This document shows positions 16,034-24,756 of a stretch of 64,000 nt of DNA, in pieces. Positions within the stretch are counted from its first letter, which is position 1. Each line of letters starts with the position of its first letter. The notes under the pieces are model-generated. The model saw only the letters and a program-made list of their open reading frames with translations, did not search any database and was not told the origin of the DNA. A program made the translations under genes and the position numbers. Source of the stretch: Halobacillus faecis (lineage in GTDB: Bacteria > Bacillota > Bacilli > Bacillales > Halobacillaceae); contig NZ_BJYD01000026.1 in NCBI RefSeq assembly GCF_007991335.1, positions 62,001-126,000 on the forward strand, given 5' to 3'.

Positions 16034-16060
16034 AAAAGCAAAGCGATTGGCTTTGCTTTT
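16034..16060. terminator. Bidirectional terminator
   Basis: AAAAGCAAAG (16034-16043) pairs with CTTTGCTTTT (16051-16060). A-runs and T-runs flank it. It ends the AAA+ gene on the minus strand. Confidence 0.75.
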
Positions 16061-16065
16061 TCCTT

Positions 16066-17586
16066 TTAATAGGCTTTTCGAATATAATTTTCCTCTGCCC
16101 ACAATTTAATTTCCTCGATTTTATCTTTCATCGAAATAGATAACGGACTAGTACGATTAAGTTCATCTTTAATTAAATTCGTAGAAAGTTCTATATCTTG
16201 ATAAGCCGCTTCAAAAAGAGCTTCGTTAACAGCACTTTCGATTTCAGCACCGGAAAAACCAAGAGATAGCTTGGCCAAAGATGCAGTATCAAAATGATCG
16301 GGATTTTGTCTTTTCTTTTTAAGCTTTAGCGTGAATATATCTGCGCGGCTTTTCTCATCTGGTAAGTCAATGAAGAAGATTTCATCAAAACGTCCCTTCC
16401 GTAGCAACTCCGGTGGAAGTTTATCAATGTTATTTGAAGTTGCGACAACGAAGACAGGAGCTGTTTTTTCTTGAAGCCAGGTTAGGAGGGTAGATAGTAT
16501 ACGGTTGGATACCTCATGACTATTGCCACTTGAAGGATCTGCGATGCCTTTCTCTATTTCATCAATAAAAAGAACAGATGGAGCTATGGATTCTGCTACA
16601 CTAAGTGCATTACGGATGTTGGATTCACTTTCCCCCACCCATTTGTTCATCAGACTTCCCATATCCATCTTTAAAAAAGGTACTTGAAAATAAGAAGCGA
16701 TGGCTTTAGCCGTAAAGCTTTTTCCGCACCCCTGAATCCCAGTCATTAATAGTCCCTTAGGGTAATCTAGTTTATATTTCTCTCTACGTTGCTCATCGTA
16801 AGCAATTTTGCGTTTTTTAATCCAGTTAAGGAGGTTATTTAGGCCCCCTACATCTTCCAAACTCATTGATGGTTCTTCGTATTCCAATAATCCACTTTTT
16901 TCGATTATCTGCTTTTTTTGACGTTTAACAACAGGCGGGTCGATTTTTTTGTTAGAGATAATGCTGTAGGAATAGGCATTGATAATCTCCGTTTCAGTCA
17001 GGCCTAGAGAGGCTTGCAGGATTTGAGTATGGTTCTCTTCATCATAAAAATCCTCCTCTTTTGCAAATTCCTTAAGTATGGTTTCGATTTCAAGAAGGCC
17101 CGGACGCTCAAAGTGGATGATATGCATCAATTTATTTAATTCTGGGGGTACTGTTGCATTTGGGGCTGTTATGATAATCGTTTTATTGTGTGGCTTGTAA
17201 TCTTTTTCATATCGAGCCACCTTGAACATTGGCGAAATCGGTTGTTTAATTTTCATCAAACATTCTTTCAAATTTTGAACCGATCTCTTATCGTTTTTTA
17301 TAAAATTATGAAAATCATGAAGAACAACAATACTGTCAGAGTCTAATGCATTTAAATATCTCAATGATTCTTCGGAATTCAAATGTTTTACTTCTTTCTT
17401 CTGTTCATCATACAAACCGGATACCTCATTCCAGGTGTATAGGCTAAAACCCGCACTCGTACAACTTTTCACAACTTCATGAATTGTTTGCATAACAGGG
17501 CGTTGGTCATCAGTAACAATATAGATAAGGGGATACCCGGCAAGAATCAATTTTTTCAGTTCATTCTGTGTATGAAAATACTGCAT
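16066..17586 (-). CDS. AAA+ ATPase, Ycf46-like
   Basis: 506 residues. The N-terminal 230 residues resemble the degenerate ATPase-like half of Ycf46-type proteins. The C-terminal AAA+ module is complete: [17 protein letters not shown] (Walker A, 283-290), VLFIDEIEK (Walker B, 338-344), SNN sensor 1 near 384-386, and LLRKGRFDE arginine finger (396-399), followed by the helical lid with [15 protein letters not shown]. Ycf46-like proteins occur in cyanobacteria, plastids and scattered bacteria; their substrate is largely undefined. The gene is monocistronic with its own terminator and divergent from the membrane protein at 17833, with which it may share regulation. Confidence 0.9.
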   Translation of the reverse strand: MQYFHTQNELKKLILAGYPLIYIVTDDQRPVMQTIHEVVKSCTSAGFSLYTWNEVSGLYDEQKKEVKHLNSEESLRYLNALDSDSIVVLHDFHNFIKNDKRSVQNLKECLMKIKQPISPMFKVARYEKDYKPHNKTIIITAPNATVPPELNKLMHIIHFERPGLLEIETILKEFAKEEDFYDEENHTQILQASLGLTETEIINAYSYSIISNKKIDPPVVKRQKKQIIEKSGLLEYEEPSMSLEDVGGLNNLLNWIKKRKIAYDEQRREKYKLDYPKGLLMTGIQGCGKSFTAKAIASYFQVPFLKMDMGSLMNKWVGESESNIRNALSVAESIAPSVLFIDEIEKGIADPSSGNSHEVSNRILSTLLTWLQEKTAPVFVVATSNNIDKLPPELLRKGRFDEIFFIDLPDEKSRADIFTLKLKKKRQNPDHFDTASLAKLSLGFSGAEIESAVNEALFEAAYQDIELSTNLIKDELNRTSPLSISMKDKIEEIKLWAEENYIRKAY

Positions 17587-17832
17587 AAGTCCTCCTCTTA
17601 AAGTTAAATATTGTAATTTAATCCATTATACCACCTAATCAAACCAATGGTATGAAAGTCTCACAGAAAGAATTATTTAATGGAATTCCGCTTAATGTAA
17701 CGAAATTATTTACACGTTTATTACTTCATAATATTCACATAAGTATGTAAATTAACTTTATAATAGAAATGCGAAACAGGTTGTCTTTTCATTGCACTTG
17801 CTTATCTATCAAAAAGAAAAGGAGGAAGTATA

Positions 17833-18639
17833 TTGAGAATTCTGCTCCGCTTTTACACTTTTTATGCCTTCTTGTTTTTTCTATCCTTGGGTTACATGGG
17901 CATTATGAGCAATTGGGGGGAATCGTCCTGGTACTTAAAAGATGCAGCAATATGGACTGCTTGTATAACCGCTGTTGTCTGGGGAATGAAGAAGAATTAC
18001 GAGGGTTTTCATAAACAATGGTTATGGGTTTCATATGGAGCGATGGGCTACTTATACGGATCCTGGCTTATATATGACACTTTTGGTCTGGAGAACTTGT
18101 GGATTCCCTTAATACTTAGCGTTTTAATTATTCTTTTCGTCCATAAGACAAATACAGGGTTACATTATATGACATTTTTATTCGGTATTTTTTGTTTATC
18201 TACTCTTATTGTATTCTGGCAGTCTGAAGGGAATTTCTTATACAAACTAGTTTATTCGTTCGGAAGTGGGGGTGGGCATGAAGCCTTAAGAAAAATATGG
18301 TTTATCCCTCCGATTATTCTACTGTTGGCATGGATAAAAAATGTATTCTTACATCGCACTTATCGTAAACCAAACGATGAACGGAGTACGAGAGTTCAAG
18401 AGATGCTTCAACATACGGGAACAGAACAGGCAACAGAAAAACATACACCAGCTATTCCCGAAAGAATAACAGAAGCAGATACAATAAAAGCTATAGAAAG
18501 ACCGAATCGTGCACCTAATCATGTGCTAAGTAAAGGAAAGAAAACAGAACCTGCAGCAGATAGAGAAAACCATCAATCTATATCAGGAGCAAGCCGACTT
18601 AAGAAACATGCCGATGCTATGCATAAAAAGAGGAAATGA
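17833..18639 (+). CDS. Multi-pass membrane protein with a basic disordered tail
   Basis: 268 residues from TTG at 17833, directly after AAAAGGAGGAAG at correct spacing; there is no suitable ATG nearby. Residues about 4-180 hold some six hydrophobic segments (LLRFYTFYAFLFFLSLGY, WLWVSYGAMGYLYGSWLIY, IPPIILLLAW and others). Residues about 185-268 are hydrophilic, rich in Glu/Lys/Arg and probably disordered, ending HADAMHKKRK. I do not recognise the family. It is divergent from the Ycf46-like ATPase (about 245 bases apart). Confidence 0.8.
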   Translation: MRILLRFYTFYAFLFFLSLGYMGIMSNWGESSWYLKDAAIWTACITAVVWGMKKNYEGFHKQWLWVSYGAMGYLYGSWLIYDTFGLENLWIPLILSVLIILFVHKTNTGLHYMTFLFGIFCLSTLIVFWQSEGNFLYKLVYSFGSGGGHEALRKIWFIPPIILLLAWIKNVFLHRTYRKPNDERSTRVQEMLQHTGTEQATEKHTPAIPERITEADTIKAIERPNRAPNHVLSKGKKTEPAADRENHQSISGASRLKKHADAMHKKRK

Positions 18640-18907
18640 TTCTGATAGATAATTTGCTATAAGAACAAAATGAATACTGGGAGAAGTTTTCCACTCCCTT
18701 GAAACTGAATTACTTACTACTAGAGAAACCCAGTCGAGACACTCTAAACACTCAAGTTTCCGTCTTCTTCTAACTATATTAAACCTTCATGATACCTTTT
18801 ATCCTTGTGTTCTAAGTTTGATTCTGTTTAATACTATCATGTCGATTTAACAGCTTTCTGCCAGCTCAATAAAGCTGTTGCCTCTTATCCTGCAAGAGCT
18901 AAAAACA
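18640..18907. other. Intergenic, no gene seen
   Basis: Apart from a short GGGAG/CTCCC hairpin near 18680-18700 I see no supported feature. The accessory, repeat-rich region begins here. Confidence 0.3.
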
Positions 18908-19034
18908 AAGACAGCCCACTACCCATGGTATTTGACTCTGGCCCAGATGCCCCAGCAAGAGGCACTCTTACAGATAACGCTTCGTGAAATTCAATGATTT
19001 CATCAATGTAGATCTAGCTTAATGTGTCCCATCC
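18908..19034 (-). repeat. R1 repeat, copy 1
   Basis: About 125 bases (core GGCCCAGATGCCCCAGCAAG followed by GGCACTCTTACAGATAACGC) that recur at 23027-23150 and 25565-25692. Each copy lies just downstream (minus orientation) of a copy of the 58-residue protein gene, so R1 appears to be part of a larger duplicated unit. No conserved reading frame. Confidence 0.7.
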
Positions 19035-19070
19035 AAAAAAAGCCCAGCACCAAAAAACATCGATGCTGAG
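19034..19070 (-). terminator. Terminator of pseudogene copy 2
   Basis: On the minus strand CTCAGCA (19064-19070) pairs with TGCTGGG (19043-19049), followed by a T-run (A-run at 19034-19040 forward). The same terminator follows the intact copy at 25823-25855. Confidence 0.65.
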
Positions 19071-19084
19071 CCAGCCTATCCTGA

Positions 19085-19260
19085 TCAATCTTCTCTTTTA
19101 GATCTTGCTTCCTCTAGAACCCATATCGCCATATTATAGTGATATCCCATTTCCGCCCTTGATTTTGCATTTGTCATTTTTTCTCTGTGCATTAAGAATT
19201 TTAGAATCACATCATCAAGTTCTTTTTTCCTGTCGGGTTAAAAGGTATCAAATCCCCCAT
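19085..19260 (-). pseudogene. Broken copy 2 of the 58-residue protein family (1-base deletion)
   Basis: Starts MGDLIPFNPTG and matches the intact gene at 25870-26046 almost throughout. One base is missing in the A/G run after the codons for PTG, which shifts the frame to an early stop. Past the lesion the original frame continues nearly unchanged (…RAEMGYHYNMAIWVLEEARSKRED). The high similarity and single lesion point to recent inactivation. The upstream region (19265-19320) is also shared with the intact copy. Confidence 0.8.
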
Positions 19261-19529
19261 ATAGTTCTCCCCCATTCATATTGCCATACCTTTTAGAATA
19301 CGAACGGATATGGAAAACGTGTGGATGTTGGCGGTATCAATACTGGGGGCTAATGACGTTGCTGTATGTATGAGAGAAGAACAGCTACATGAAAGCAACA
19401 TGAACCAGACCCCCAGTATCGAAAACCTTGAATTTCATGAACATTCGCTAATACAGTTGCCACATTCTTTGGCATGGTATCCTTAGCGCCCTAACGTACC
19501 GGTGAAGGCACGAAGATAAGAGTTGTTTG
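19261..19529. other. Shared upstream region and stem-loop fragments
   Basis: 19265-19320 matches the region upstream of the intact 58-residue gene (26065-26110: ACCTTTTAGAATACGAACGG), probably its promoter. 19486-19515 carries a degenerate copy of the SL-family tail (CCCTAACGTACCGGTGAAGG). Confidence 0.4.
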
Positions 19530-20054
19530 TTAGAAGTTTCGCTTTATATATTCACGTTCTTCTTCTTCGCTCATAAGCCCCGTCGCCCTTCCAATCGTTC
19601 CGTTTTGCCATTCCCAAATGGTATTGTGAACAGTGACGGCGTTGGAGAAGTCACCCTTGTCCCATGCTTCCAACGACTTCTTATAAAAATCAAAATGTTC
19701 GTAATGGTCTTCGGTTCCTTCCACTGATTTCAATATTCCAAGCATACGGTCAATATGCTCTGCCGTCATTTGTTGACTTCCGCGCTTTTCGTTTGCTCGA
19801 ACCTTCTGGTGCGTCATTTCGTGTAGTTCCTGCCTAAAAGAACGTTCAGAAGGAATACCATCTTTTTCAACTGCTTTTATTTCTTTTTGTTCCGTGGGTT
19901 CGTTGACTTCCTTCATGATCTGTTCTTGTTCTTTCGTCATGGAATTACCTTCTGCTTGAAATCCAGAAATACCCCCCCAAATAATTGCCCCAATTACAAT
20001 AAGAGATAATGCACCCAACGAATACAATAACCATTTTAGAATTCTTTCTAACAT
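19530..20054 (-). CDS. DUF6241-type membrane-anchored protein, paralogue 1
   Basis: 174 residues from the ATG at 20054, which has AAAGGAGA 11 bases upstream; the frame is open to 20102 but without RBS. One N-terminal membrane helix (about 8-27, LLYSLGALSLIVIGAIIWGG), a charged linker, then a conserved C-terminal domain with HEMTHQKVRANEKRG, DHYEHFDFYKKSLEAWDKGD and HNTIWEWQNGTIGRATGLM. This pattern matches the DUF6241 family of Bacillaceae, function unknown. Topology suggests the domain faces outward. Two near-identical paralogues lie at 21403 and 28694, each with the same ~350-base upstream region. Confidence 0.85.
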   Translation of the reverse strand: MLERILKWLLYSLGALSLIVIGAIIWGGISGFQAEGNSMTKEQEQIMKEVNEPTEQKEIKAVEKDGIPSERSFRQELHEMTHQKVRANEKRGSQQMTAEHIDRMLGILKSVEGTEDHYEHFDFYKKSLEAWDKGDFSNAVTVHNTIWEWQNGTIGRATGLMSEEEEREYIKRNF

Positions 20055-20490
20055 ATAGTTCCCCGTCTCCTTTAATTGTCTATTTTCAGTGTAAAAACGC
20101 AAATAAGTCGTTCGACAATGCGTCTTTGTTCACATTAAAATTAGCTAAATTATGCTTGTCGAATGATTGCTCATCATTCAACTAGCACATGCAACCAGCT
20201 TCTTCGTTTCCTTTTATATTAAGTTTTTTCAACTAGAAATTCTTCACAGTCACTTACACGAAGCAGCCCTTTCCTTTAAGCGTTTCTTCTTTCCAGTTTT
20301 ACTTGTTGGCACAGGATCATTACAAACTACCAACAAACGACGATAATCTCCTCATTGTAAGTACATTCTATGATTTCGTACTTATTTACCCAACCTTATG
20401 TACTGTATTGCTCCAATGTACTTCATTAATTTAATAAAACAGCCTTTCCCCGCTAACAATTAGACGATACTATTAGAAGAAAAGACGGCA
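20055..20490 (-). repeat. Duplicated upstream region of DUF6241 paralogue 1
   Basis: This stretch is closely matched at 29219-29605 and more loosely at 21928-22275. Shared landmarks are GACAATGCGTCTTTGTTCA, CAACTAGCAC, TTCACAGTCACTT and CCAATGTAC. It should hold the common promoter and any regulatory site. No ORF is conserved in it. Confidence 0.7.
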
Positions 20491-20621
20491 CCGAAAGAAA
20501 AAATAATAAAGAATAGTCTAACAGATATAGATACCATTCCAATCAAGTATGTTTACATGTATAAATACACATATATAAATAATGTAATATTACTTATAAA
20601 CCTTTGATCCCACGCTATTCT

Positions 20622-20660
20622 TTAAAGCTCTAACTCACTGAGAGGGCAGGCCCCGACGAT
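20622..20660. repeat. SL-family tail, divergent copy
   Basis: TTTAAAGCTCTAACTCACTGAGAGGGCAGGCCCCGAC aligns in two parts with the tail of the intergenic stem-loop family best seen at 28439 and 29708. An AT-rich stretch precedes it as in the other copies, but the stem itself is degraded here. Confidence 0.45.
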
Positions 20661-20679
20661 GTTTGTCGAAAGAATCCTA

Positions 20680-20696
20680 TTGATAAAAGTTATCAA
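20680..20696. promoter_or_regulatory. Inverted repeat, possible operator
   Basis: TTGATAA-AAG-TTATCAA is a perfect 7-3-7 inverted repeat 38 bases ahead of the start of the Cys-rich peptide gene. It could be a repressor site or a short hairpin in the leader. Confidence 0.4.
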
Positions 20697-20733
20697 TTTG
20701 GTTAGAATTTTAAAATAAAGGAGGTGGTAAATA

Positions 20734-20847
20734 ATGGGTGTAATAAGAATGAGAGATTGCGAAAATTGTGGTCGTGGTGGTTGCTCAGATAAGTATCCGT
20801 GGTGCGATGAACGGTGTGAAGTATCTTACTACTCAAACAAGGGATAA
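20734..20847 (+). CDS. 37-residue Cys-rich peptide
   Basis: ATG at 20734 follows a near-perfect RBS (AAAGGAGGTGG) by 6 bases, and TAA at 20845-20847 is followed by a strong terminator. The peptide holds five cysteines (9, 12, 17, 24, 28) in the segment DCENCGRGGCSDKYP / WCDERCEVSYY and no leader or membrane segment. Candidates are a zinc-knuckle microprotein, a small metallothionein-like peptide, or the precursor of a modified peptide; I see no modification or export gene beside it. The complete expression signals make it a convincing gene despite its size. Confidence 0.7.
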   Translation: MGVIRMRDCENCGRGGCSDKYPWCDERCEVSYYSNKG

Positions 20848-20861
20848 ATACTTAGATAGAA

Positions 20862-20891
20862 AGGTTAGTGATTATATCACTAGCCTTTTTT
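20862..20891 (+). terminator. Terminator of the Cys-rich peptide gene
   Basis: GGTTAGTGA pairs with TCACTAGCC (one wobble) around a 5-base loop, followed by TTTTTT at 20886-20891. Confidence 0.8.
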
Positions 20892-21016
20892 GAATGTTGC
20901 CCGGCGTGAGCATAGACTTTAGGGTTCAAGTCCCGAATGGTGAAGGTCAATGTTGTCAACAACGGTTTAAAATTCTCTGTTTTCAACTTAAACAAATTCC
21001 CTATATAAGCGATTTT

Positions 21017-21040
21017 GGCTGGCTGAATGCCAGCCTTTTT
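21017..21040 (+). terminator. Second plus-strand terminator
   Basis: GGCTGGC-TGAAT-GCCAGCC followed by TTTTT. The 125 bases between this and the previous terminator hold no supported gene. Confidence 0.6.
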
Positions 21041-21150
21041 CTGTTTAACAGGTTTTCTAAAAGAACGAGCACAAGTTGTATGGTTCTTATGCTCATTCTT
21101 CAAAGCTTCAAGACAAGAATTTTACTGGCTGTTTGTCAATCATTAAACTA

Positions 21151-21237
21151 TTATCGTTTTTCCCTCGGCTGGTTCTCTTCTTTACGATCATGAATCTTTG
21201 CATTTTTATTTGAAAGCTTTTTGTTTCCTTGCGCCAT
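21151..21237 (-). CDS. 28-residue basic peptide
   Basis: Start ATG at 21237, with GGGAGGG 6 bases upstream; TAA at 21151-21153. The sequence begins MAQGNKKLSNKNAKI and ends NQPREKR. It is strongly basic and hydrophilic, with no hydrophobic segment. It resembles the very small basic proteins of Bacillus spores or ribosome-associated peptides in composition only. The RBS is the main support; I recognise no family. Confidence 0.5.
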   Translation of the reverse strand: MAQGNKKLSNKNAKIHDRKEENQPREKR

Positions 21238-21329
21238 GTTTATCCCTCCCTTCGCTCTTATTATTTCGAAAATTTTACGTTTTATAATGATGCGCGACAT
21301 TTCACTGGCTTCATTCCAACATAAATTAA

Positions 21330-21363
21330 AATCGCTCCAAAGCTAAGATGCTTTGAAGCGATT
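21330..21363 (-). terminator. Terminator of DUF6241 paralogue 2
   Basis: AATCGCTCCAAAG pairs with CTTTGAAGCGATT (one mismatch) around 8 bases, 40 bases after the stop. A nearly identical hairpin follows paralogue 3 (28622-28660). Confidence 0.65.
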
Positions 21364-21402
21364 CTTTATCTGGAAAGTAGATTTTTTCTATAGAGTTATT
21401 TA

Positions 21403-21927
21403 TTAGAAATTACGCTGGATATATTCACGTTCTTCCTCTTCGCTCATAAGCCCCGTAGCCCATCCGATCGATCCGTTCTGCCATTCCCAAATGGTATTGT
21501 GAACAGTTACGGCGTTGGAGAAGTCACCTTTATCCCATGCTTCCAATGACTTCTTGTAAAAGTCAAAATGTTCGTAATGGTCTTCGGTTTCTTCAACTGA
21601 TTTCAATATTCCAAGCATACGGTCAATTTGTTCCGACGTCATTTGTTGGCTTCCGCGCTTGTCGTTTGCCCGAACCTTTTGGTGCGTCATTTCGTGCAGT
21701 TCCTGCATAAAAGACCGTTCGGAAGGAATACCGTTTTCTTCCACTGCTTTTATTTCTTTTTGTTCTGTTGGTTCGTTGACTTCCTTCATGATCTGTTCTT
21801 GTTCTTTCGTTATGGAATTACCTTCTGCTTGAAATCCTGAAACCACATCCCAAACGATTGCCACAATTACAATAAGAGATACTGCTCCTAACGAATACAA
21901 TGACCACTTCAGAATTTTTTCCGCCAT
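21403..21927 (-). CDS. DUF6241-type membrane-anchored protein, paralogue 2
   Basis: 174 residues from the ATG at 21927, behind AAAGGAGG. Same architecture as the paralogue at 19530: N-terminal MAEKILKWSLYSLGAVSLIV membrane anchor, Glu/Lys-rich linker, then HEMTHQKVRANDKRG, FYKKSLEAWDKGDFSNA and HNTIWEWQNGSIGWATGLM. It differs from paralogues 1 and 3 at scattered positions only. An open extension upstream to 22017 lacks an RBS. Function unknown; the family's single anchor and extracytoplasmic domain suggest an envelope role. Confidence 0.85.
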   Translation of the reverse strand: MAEKILKWSLYSLGAVSLIVIVAIVWDVVSGFQAEGNSITKEQEQIMKEVNEPTEQKEIKAVEENGIPSERSFMQELHEMTHQKVRANDKRGSQQMTSEQIDRMLGILKSVEETEDHYEHFDFYKKSLEAWDKGDFSNAVTVHNTIWEWQNGSIGWATGLMSEEEEREYIQRNF

Positions 21928-22275
21928 ATAGTTCCCCGCCTCCTTTAATTGTTTAAATGCGGCAATTATGCGTGACGTATGATCCAACTTTCTTGTTTCC
22001 ATTTCCCTGGAAGTCATTCCAACAACAAATTTTCACAGTCGCTTACAAAAAAACAGTCCTTTCCTTCGTTACTTCTTACCAATTCCACTTGTTGCGGCAG
22101 AATCATCTTTATATACCAACAAAATCGTTGACGCTAATACCATCCTAGGAAGAACCTTCTTAGATTTCGTACTTATTTCCCCAACCTTTTGTAATGTATA
22201 GCACCAATGTACTGAATTATGTGAAATAAAAGAGCCTTCCCCCATAACAATTAAACGATTGTATTAGAAAAAAAG
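21928..22275 (-). repeat. Duplicated upstream region of DUF6241 paralogue 2
   Basis: A more diverged relative of the upstream regions at 20055 and 29219. Shared landmarks are CACAGTCGCTTAC, AGTCCTTTCCTTC, TTATTTCCCCAACCTTTTGT and AAAAAAGACGG at the far end. Confidence 0.6.
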
Positions 22276-22375
22276 ACGGAAATTGAATGAAAAATTTTGA
22301 CTTTTTTGGGAAGCATCGGTTCACACCTCGTTTTGATAAGAAGAAGATGCAGGATTCCATGGTGCTTAACTAAAA

Positions 22376-22405
22376 AGCAGGAGGCCGAATAATCGGCTTC
22401 CTGCT
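22376..22405 (-). terminator. Terminator after the aldehyde dehydrogenase remnant
   Basis: AGCAGGAGGCCGA pairs with TCGGCTTCCTGCT (one mismatch), with an A-run at 22372-22376 that reads as T on the minus strand. Confidence 0.7.
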
Positions 22406-22417
22406 ATTCAGTGTTCA

Positions 22418-22759
22418 TTATTCGTCCTTTGATAATTCTTTAGCGCGGATGACAAAGGACACCGCTAGCATTTCTAAATTCTCTTCAATTCGATCTGCAA
22501 TTTTATTTAAGATTACCGCACGTTCAGCAACAGAAGTTTTACCCCAAGTCTCTTTCGCTGCATGTGCTGCATCAAGTGCCGCTTCAACATCCTCAGATGA
22601 AGAACGTGGTACAGCTGTAAACACTTTACCACTAACTGGAGAGATTACATCTAAGTATTGACCATTCTTTGGTGCAACCCATTCTCCGCCAATGAAATTC
22701 TGATACTGTTCTTTGTAGTTAACTAGTGCATCTTTTGTGTTTGGATTTGCAAAAATCAT
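22418..22759 (-). pseudogene. Aldehyde dehydrogenase, N-terminal remnant
   Basis: 113 codons. The first ~103 (MIFANPNTKDALVNYKEQYQ, then NFIGGEWVAP and ILNKIADRIEENLEMLAV) are a clear match to AcoD-type NAD-dependent aldehyde dehydrogenases, normally about 500 residues. After ENLEMLAV the sequence switches to an unrelated SFVIRAKELSKDE and stops, so the NAD-binding core, catalytic Cys and Glu are gone. A terminator follows at once, suggesting that an internal deletion joined the 5' end to the region before the original 3' end. The short ORF may still be translated but cannot be an active enzyme. Confidence 0.85.
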
Positions 22760-23026
22760 TATGTAATTCCCCCGAAGCTATATGTCTTTTTATTATGCAG
22801 GCCATTCTGTAACCAACAAGTAATCCTTTTGTCATACTTTGTAACATTTTGCCGCACGGTTACTTAGTGTATAGGAACTAGATATTTTTCGTTAAGTTTT
22901 TATCATATAATATTCCATAATCTTTTTATTTGTTAGAAGAATCCATACTTTTCTGTTTGTAAATGCATTCGTCATATTATATAAAGAAACTCACAATGTA
23001 CACTTACCAAACAGACTCAAACACTG
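22760..23026. other. AT-rich region upstream of the ALDH remnant
   Basis: Probably the old promoter region of the aldehyde dehydrogenase gene. I see no other gene or repeat. Confidence 0.3.
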
Positions 23027-23150
23027 AGCAGCCCGCTACCCATAGTGTCTGACGCTGGCGCAGATGCCCTCACTGTAGTCACTCTTATAGTTAACGCAGC
23101 TGCAATGCAATGGTCTAAACAAGGTGGGTCTGACTCCATTGTATCCAATG
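23027..23150 (-). repeat. R1 repeat, copy 2 (diverged)
   Basis: Shares CAGCCCGCTACCCATAGTGT, CTGACGCTGGCGCAGATGCC and GGTGGGTCTGACTCCAT with copies at 18908 and 25565. It lies downstream (minus strand) of the C-terminal remnant at 23306. Confidence 0.6.
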
Positions 23151-23259
23151 CGGAAAAACGCTTTCTTTCCACCATTACAATAGCGATAGACAATTACACG
23201 AAAAACAAAGACTCTTCGCATCCAAACAAAGGTAACCGCCATTTTTTAAAAACAAACAC

Positions 23260-23293
23260 AGTATCAAAGGGAAATCTTTAAAACTTTGATACT
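23260..23293. repeat. SL-family stem-loop
   Basis: AGTATCAAAG (23260-23269) pairs perfectly with CTTTGATACT (23284-23293), followed by ATGCTC. The AGTATC/GATACT core is shared with the stems at 28439 and 29708. Confidence 0.5.
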
Positions 23294-23305
23294 ATGCTCT
23301 AATTA

Positions 23306-23353
23306 TCAACCTTCCCCTTTAGACCTCCCTTCTAATAAAACCCATGGTGCGTT
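23306..23353 (-). pseudogene. Copy 3 of the 58-residue family: C-terminal remnant
   Basis: The minus frame reads NAPWVLLEGRSKGEG then TGA, aligning with the last 15 residues of the intact protein (NMALWVLEEARSKKED). The remaining 5' part of the gene is absent; the broken yifB gene begins immediately upstream. With the R1 repeat beyond it, this is a truncated duplicate unit. Confidence 0.6.
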
Positions 23354-24756
23354 AGATTGAGACCATGCTACTATGTCCTCGATATTTAACCGCTTCTGAC
23401 AGAGCTTCTTTAGTGATTTCCCTTTCCCCATCCAAATCGGCGATTGTTCTCGCTGTCCGGATGATATTGACTTGAACCCGGTTACTGAAATGATAAGCAA
23501 TACTGATCTCTTTCAAATATCTATGTAATGTGGAATCTATGGGCGAAAGTTGGATAAGCGTTTCGTAGGGGATGATGCTGTTGGTCAGCTCTGCCCCATA
23601 TCTCGCATACTGCCGCTCCCTCGCCGTAATGACCTTTTTCTGCATTTCAGCTGAACTCATCCTCTGCCTACCGGATTCAATCGTAACGGGCTCCAGTTTT
23701 AGCAGAATATCCATTCTGTCCATGATGGGTCCCGACACTCGCAGCTGGTAACTGTTGATTTGTGTCGGTGTGCATGTACAATACTTATTTTTCGCGCCCT
23801 GGTACCCGCATGGACAGGGGTTGGTGGTCCGATCAGAACAAAGCGCGATGGATAAGTAACCGTTCCGCTGACACGGCTGATGGTCACTTTTCCGGACTCA
23901 AGAGGCTGTCGCAGCATGTCTAACGTCTTTTTCGGGAACTCGGCCATTTCATCTAGAAAAAGAACACCCCCGTGAGCAAGGGAAACTTCTCCTGGTCGGG
24001 GGGTGGTACCGCCGCCTATTAGGGATACAGCTGAAGCATAATGGATGGAAATGCTGATGCAAGGAGACTTTTCCCACATCCAGGTGGACCACTCATGAGA
24101 ACGTGATGACTACCAGCCGCTGCGACCATTAACGCACGTTTAGGAACCTCATGACCAATCACCTCACAGAAATCGGTGGTCCACTCAGAGCCTGCCGTTT
24201 CCCGAACCCTCGTCTTGTGAGGCATAGAAAAAGATAGCTGATGCATGCCATTCAAATGATCGACCACTTCTTTTAAATGAGAAATTGGTAAAAGGAGGAG
24301 GTCGTTATCTCCCAATTGTTCGATACCTCCCATTTGGGCAGGGACATAGATGCGATTGAAGCCAAGCTCCCTTGCCTGCATCACCGCTGCAAGCATTCCT
24401 TCGGTTTCATGTACAGATCCATCGAGGGAAAGCGTGCCAAGAAAGGCTGTATGATTGGGTATATTCCCAACAAGTTGATGCGTTTCTTTGAGCATAGCAA
24501 TAGCCATCGCAAGATCTGCCATCGGCCCGTTCTTTTTCTGTTCCGTCGGAGAGAGAAGTATGATCATATGCCTTCCTGACACATCCGCATCCACCGAATG
24601 CAAGGCACCCTTCAACCGATCTTTGGATTCTTTTATGGAGGCATCCGGCAGACCGATGACAGAAATCTGCTCCTGTCCACTTAGAGACTGCGCCTCCACA
24701 CCAACGACGTATCCTTCAAGACCCTTGAGGCCGATACTCTTTACAATAGTCGACAA
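23352..24756 (-). pseudogene. YifB/ComM family Mg-chelatase-like AAA ATPase, frameshifted
   Basis: Three overlapping pieces in different frames together cover a YifB-like protein (normally about 500 residues). Piece 1 (24019-24756) has the N-terminal Lon-like domain and Walker [20 protein letters not shown]. Piece 2 (23699-24079) has [20 protein letters not shown] and [20 protein letters not shown] (Walker B). Piece 3 (23352-23738) has [17 protein letters not shown] and ends EAVKYRG. Lesions lie near 24040 and 23740-23800. The TTG start (24756) has GGAGGGG upstream, located inside the end of the RAYT gene. Homologues assist branch migration in natural transformation, so this copy is presumably non-functional. 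Confidence 0.85.

Noticed and set aside
20900-20950. GGGTTCAAGTCCCG, which looks like a tRNA T-arm
   Set aside because: No matching acceptor, D-arm or anticodon arm around it; taken as chance or as a relic of an att-like site.
20852-21103. Minus-strand ORF of 83 codons with LNPKVYAHAGQHSKKASD, faintly like an integrase tail
   Set aside because: No RBS, no catalytic motif, and it crosses two plus-strand terminators; the resemblance is too weak.
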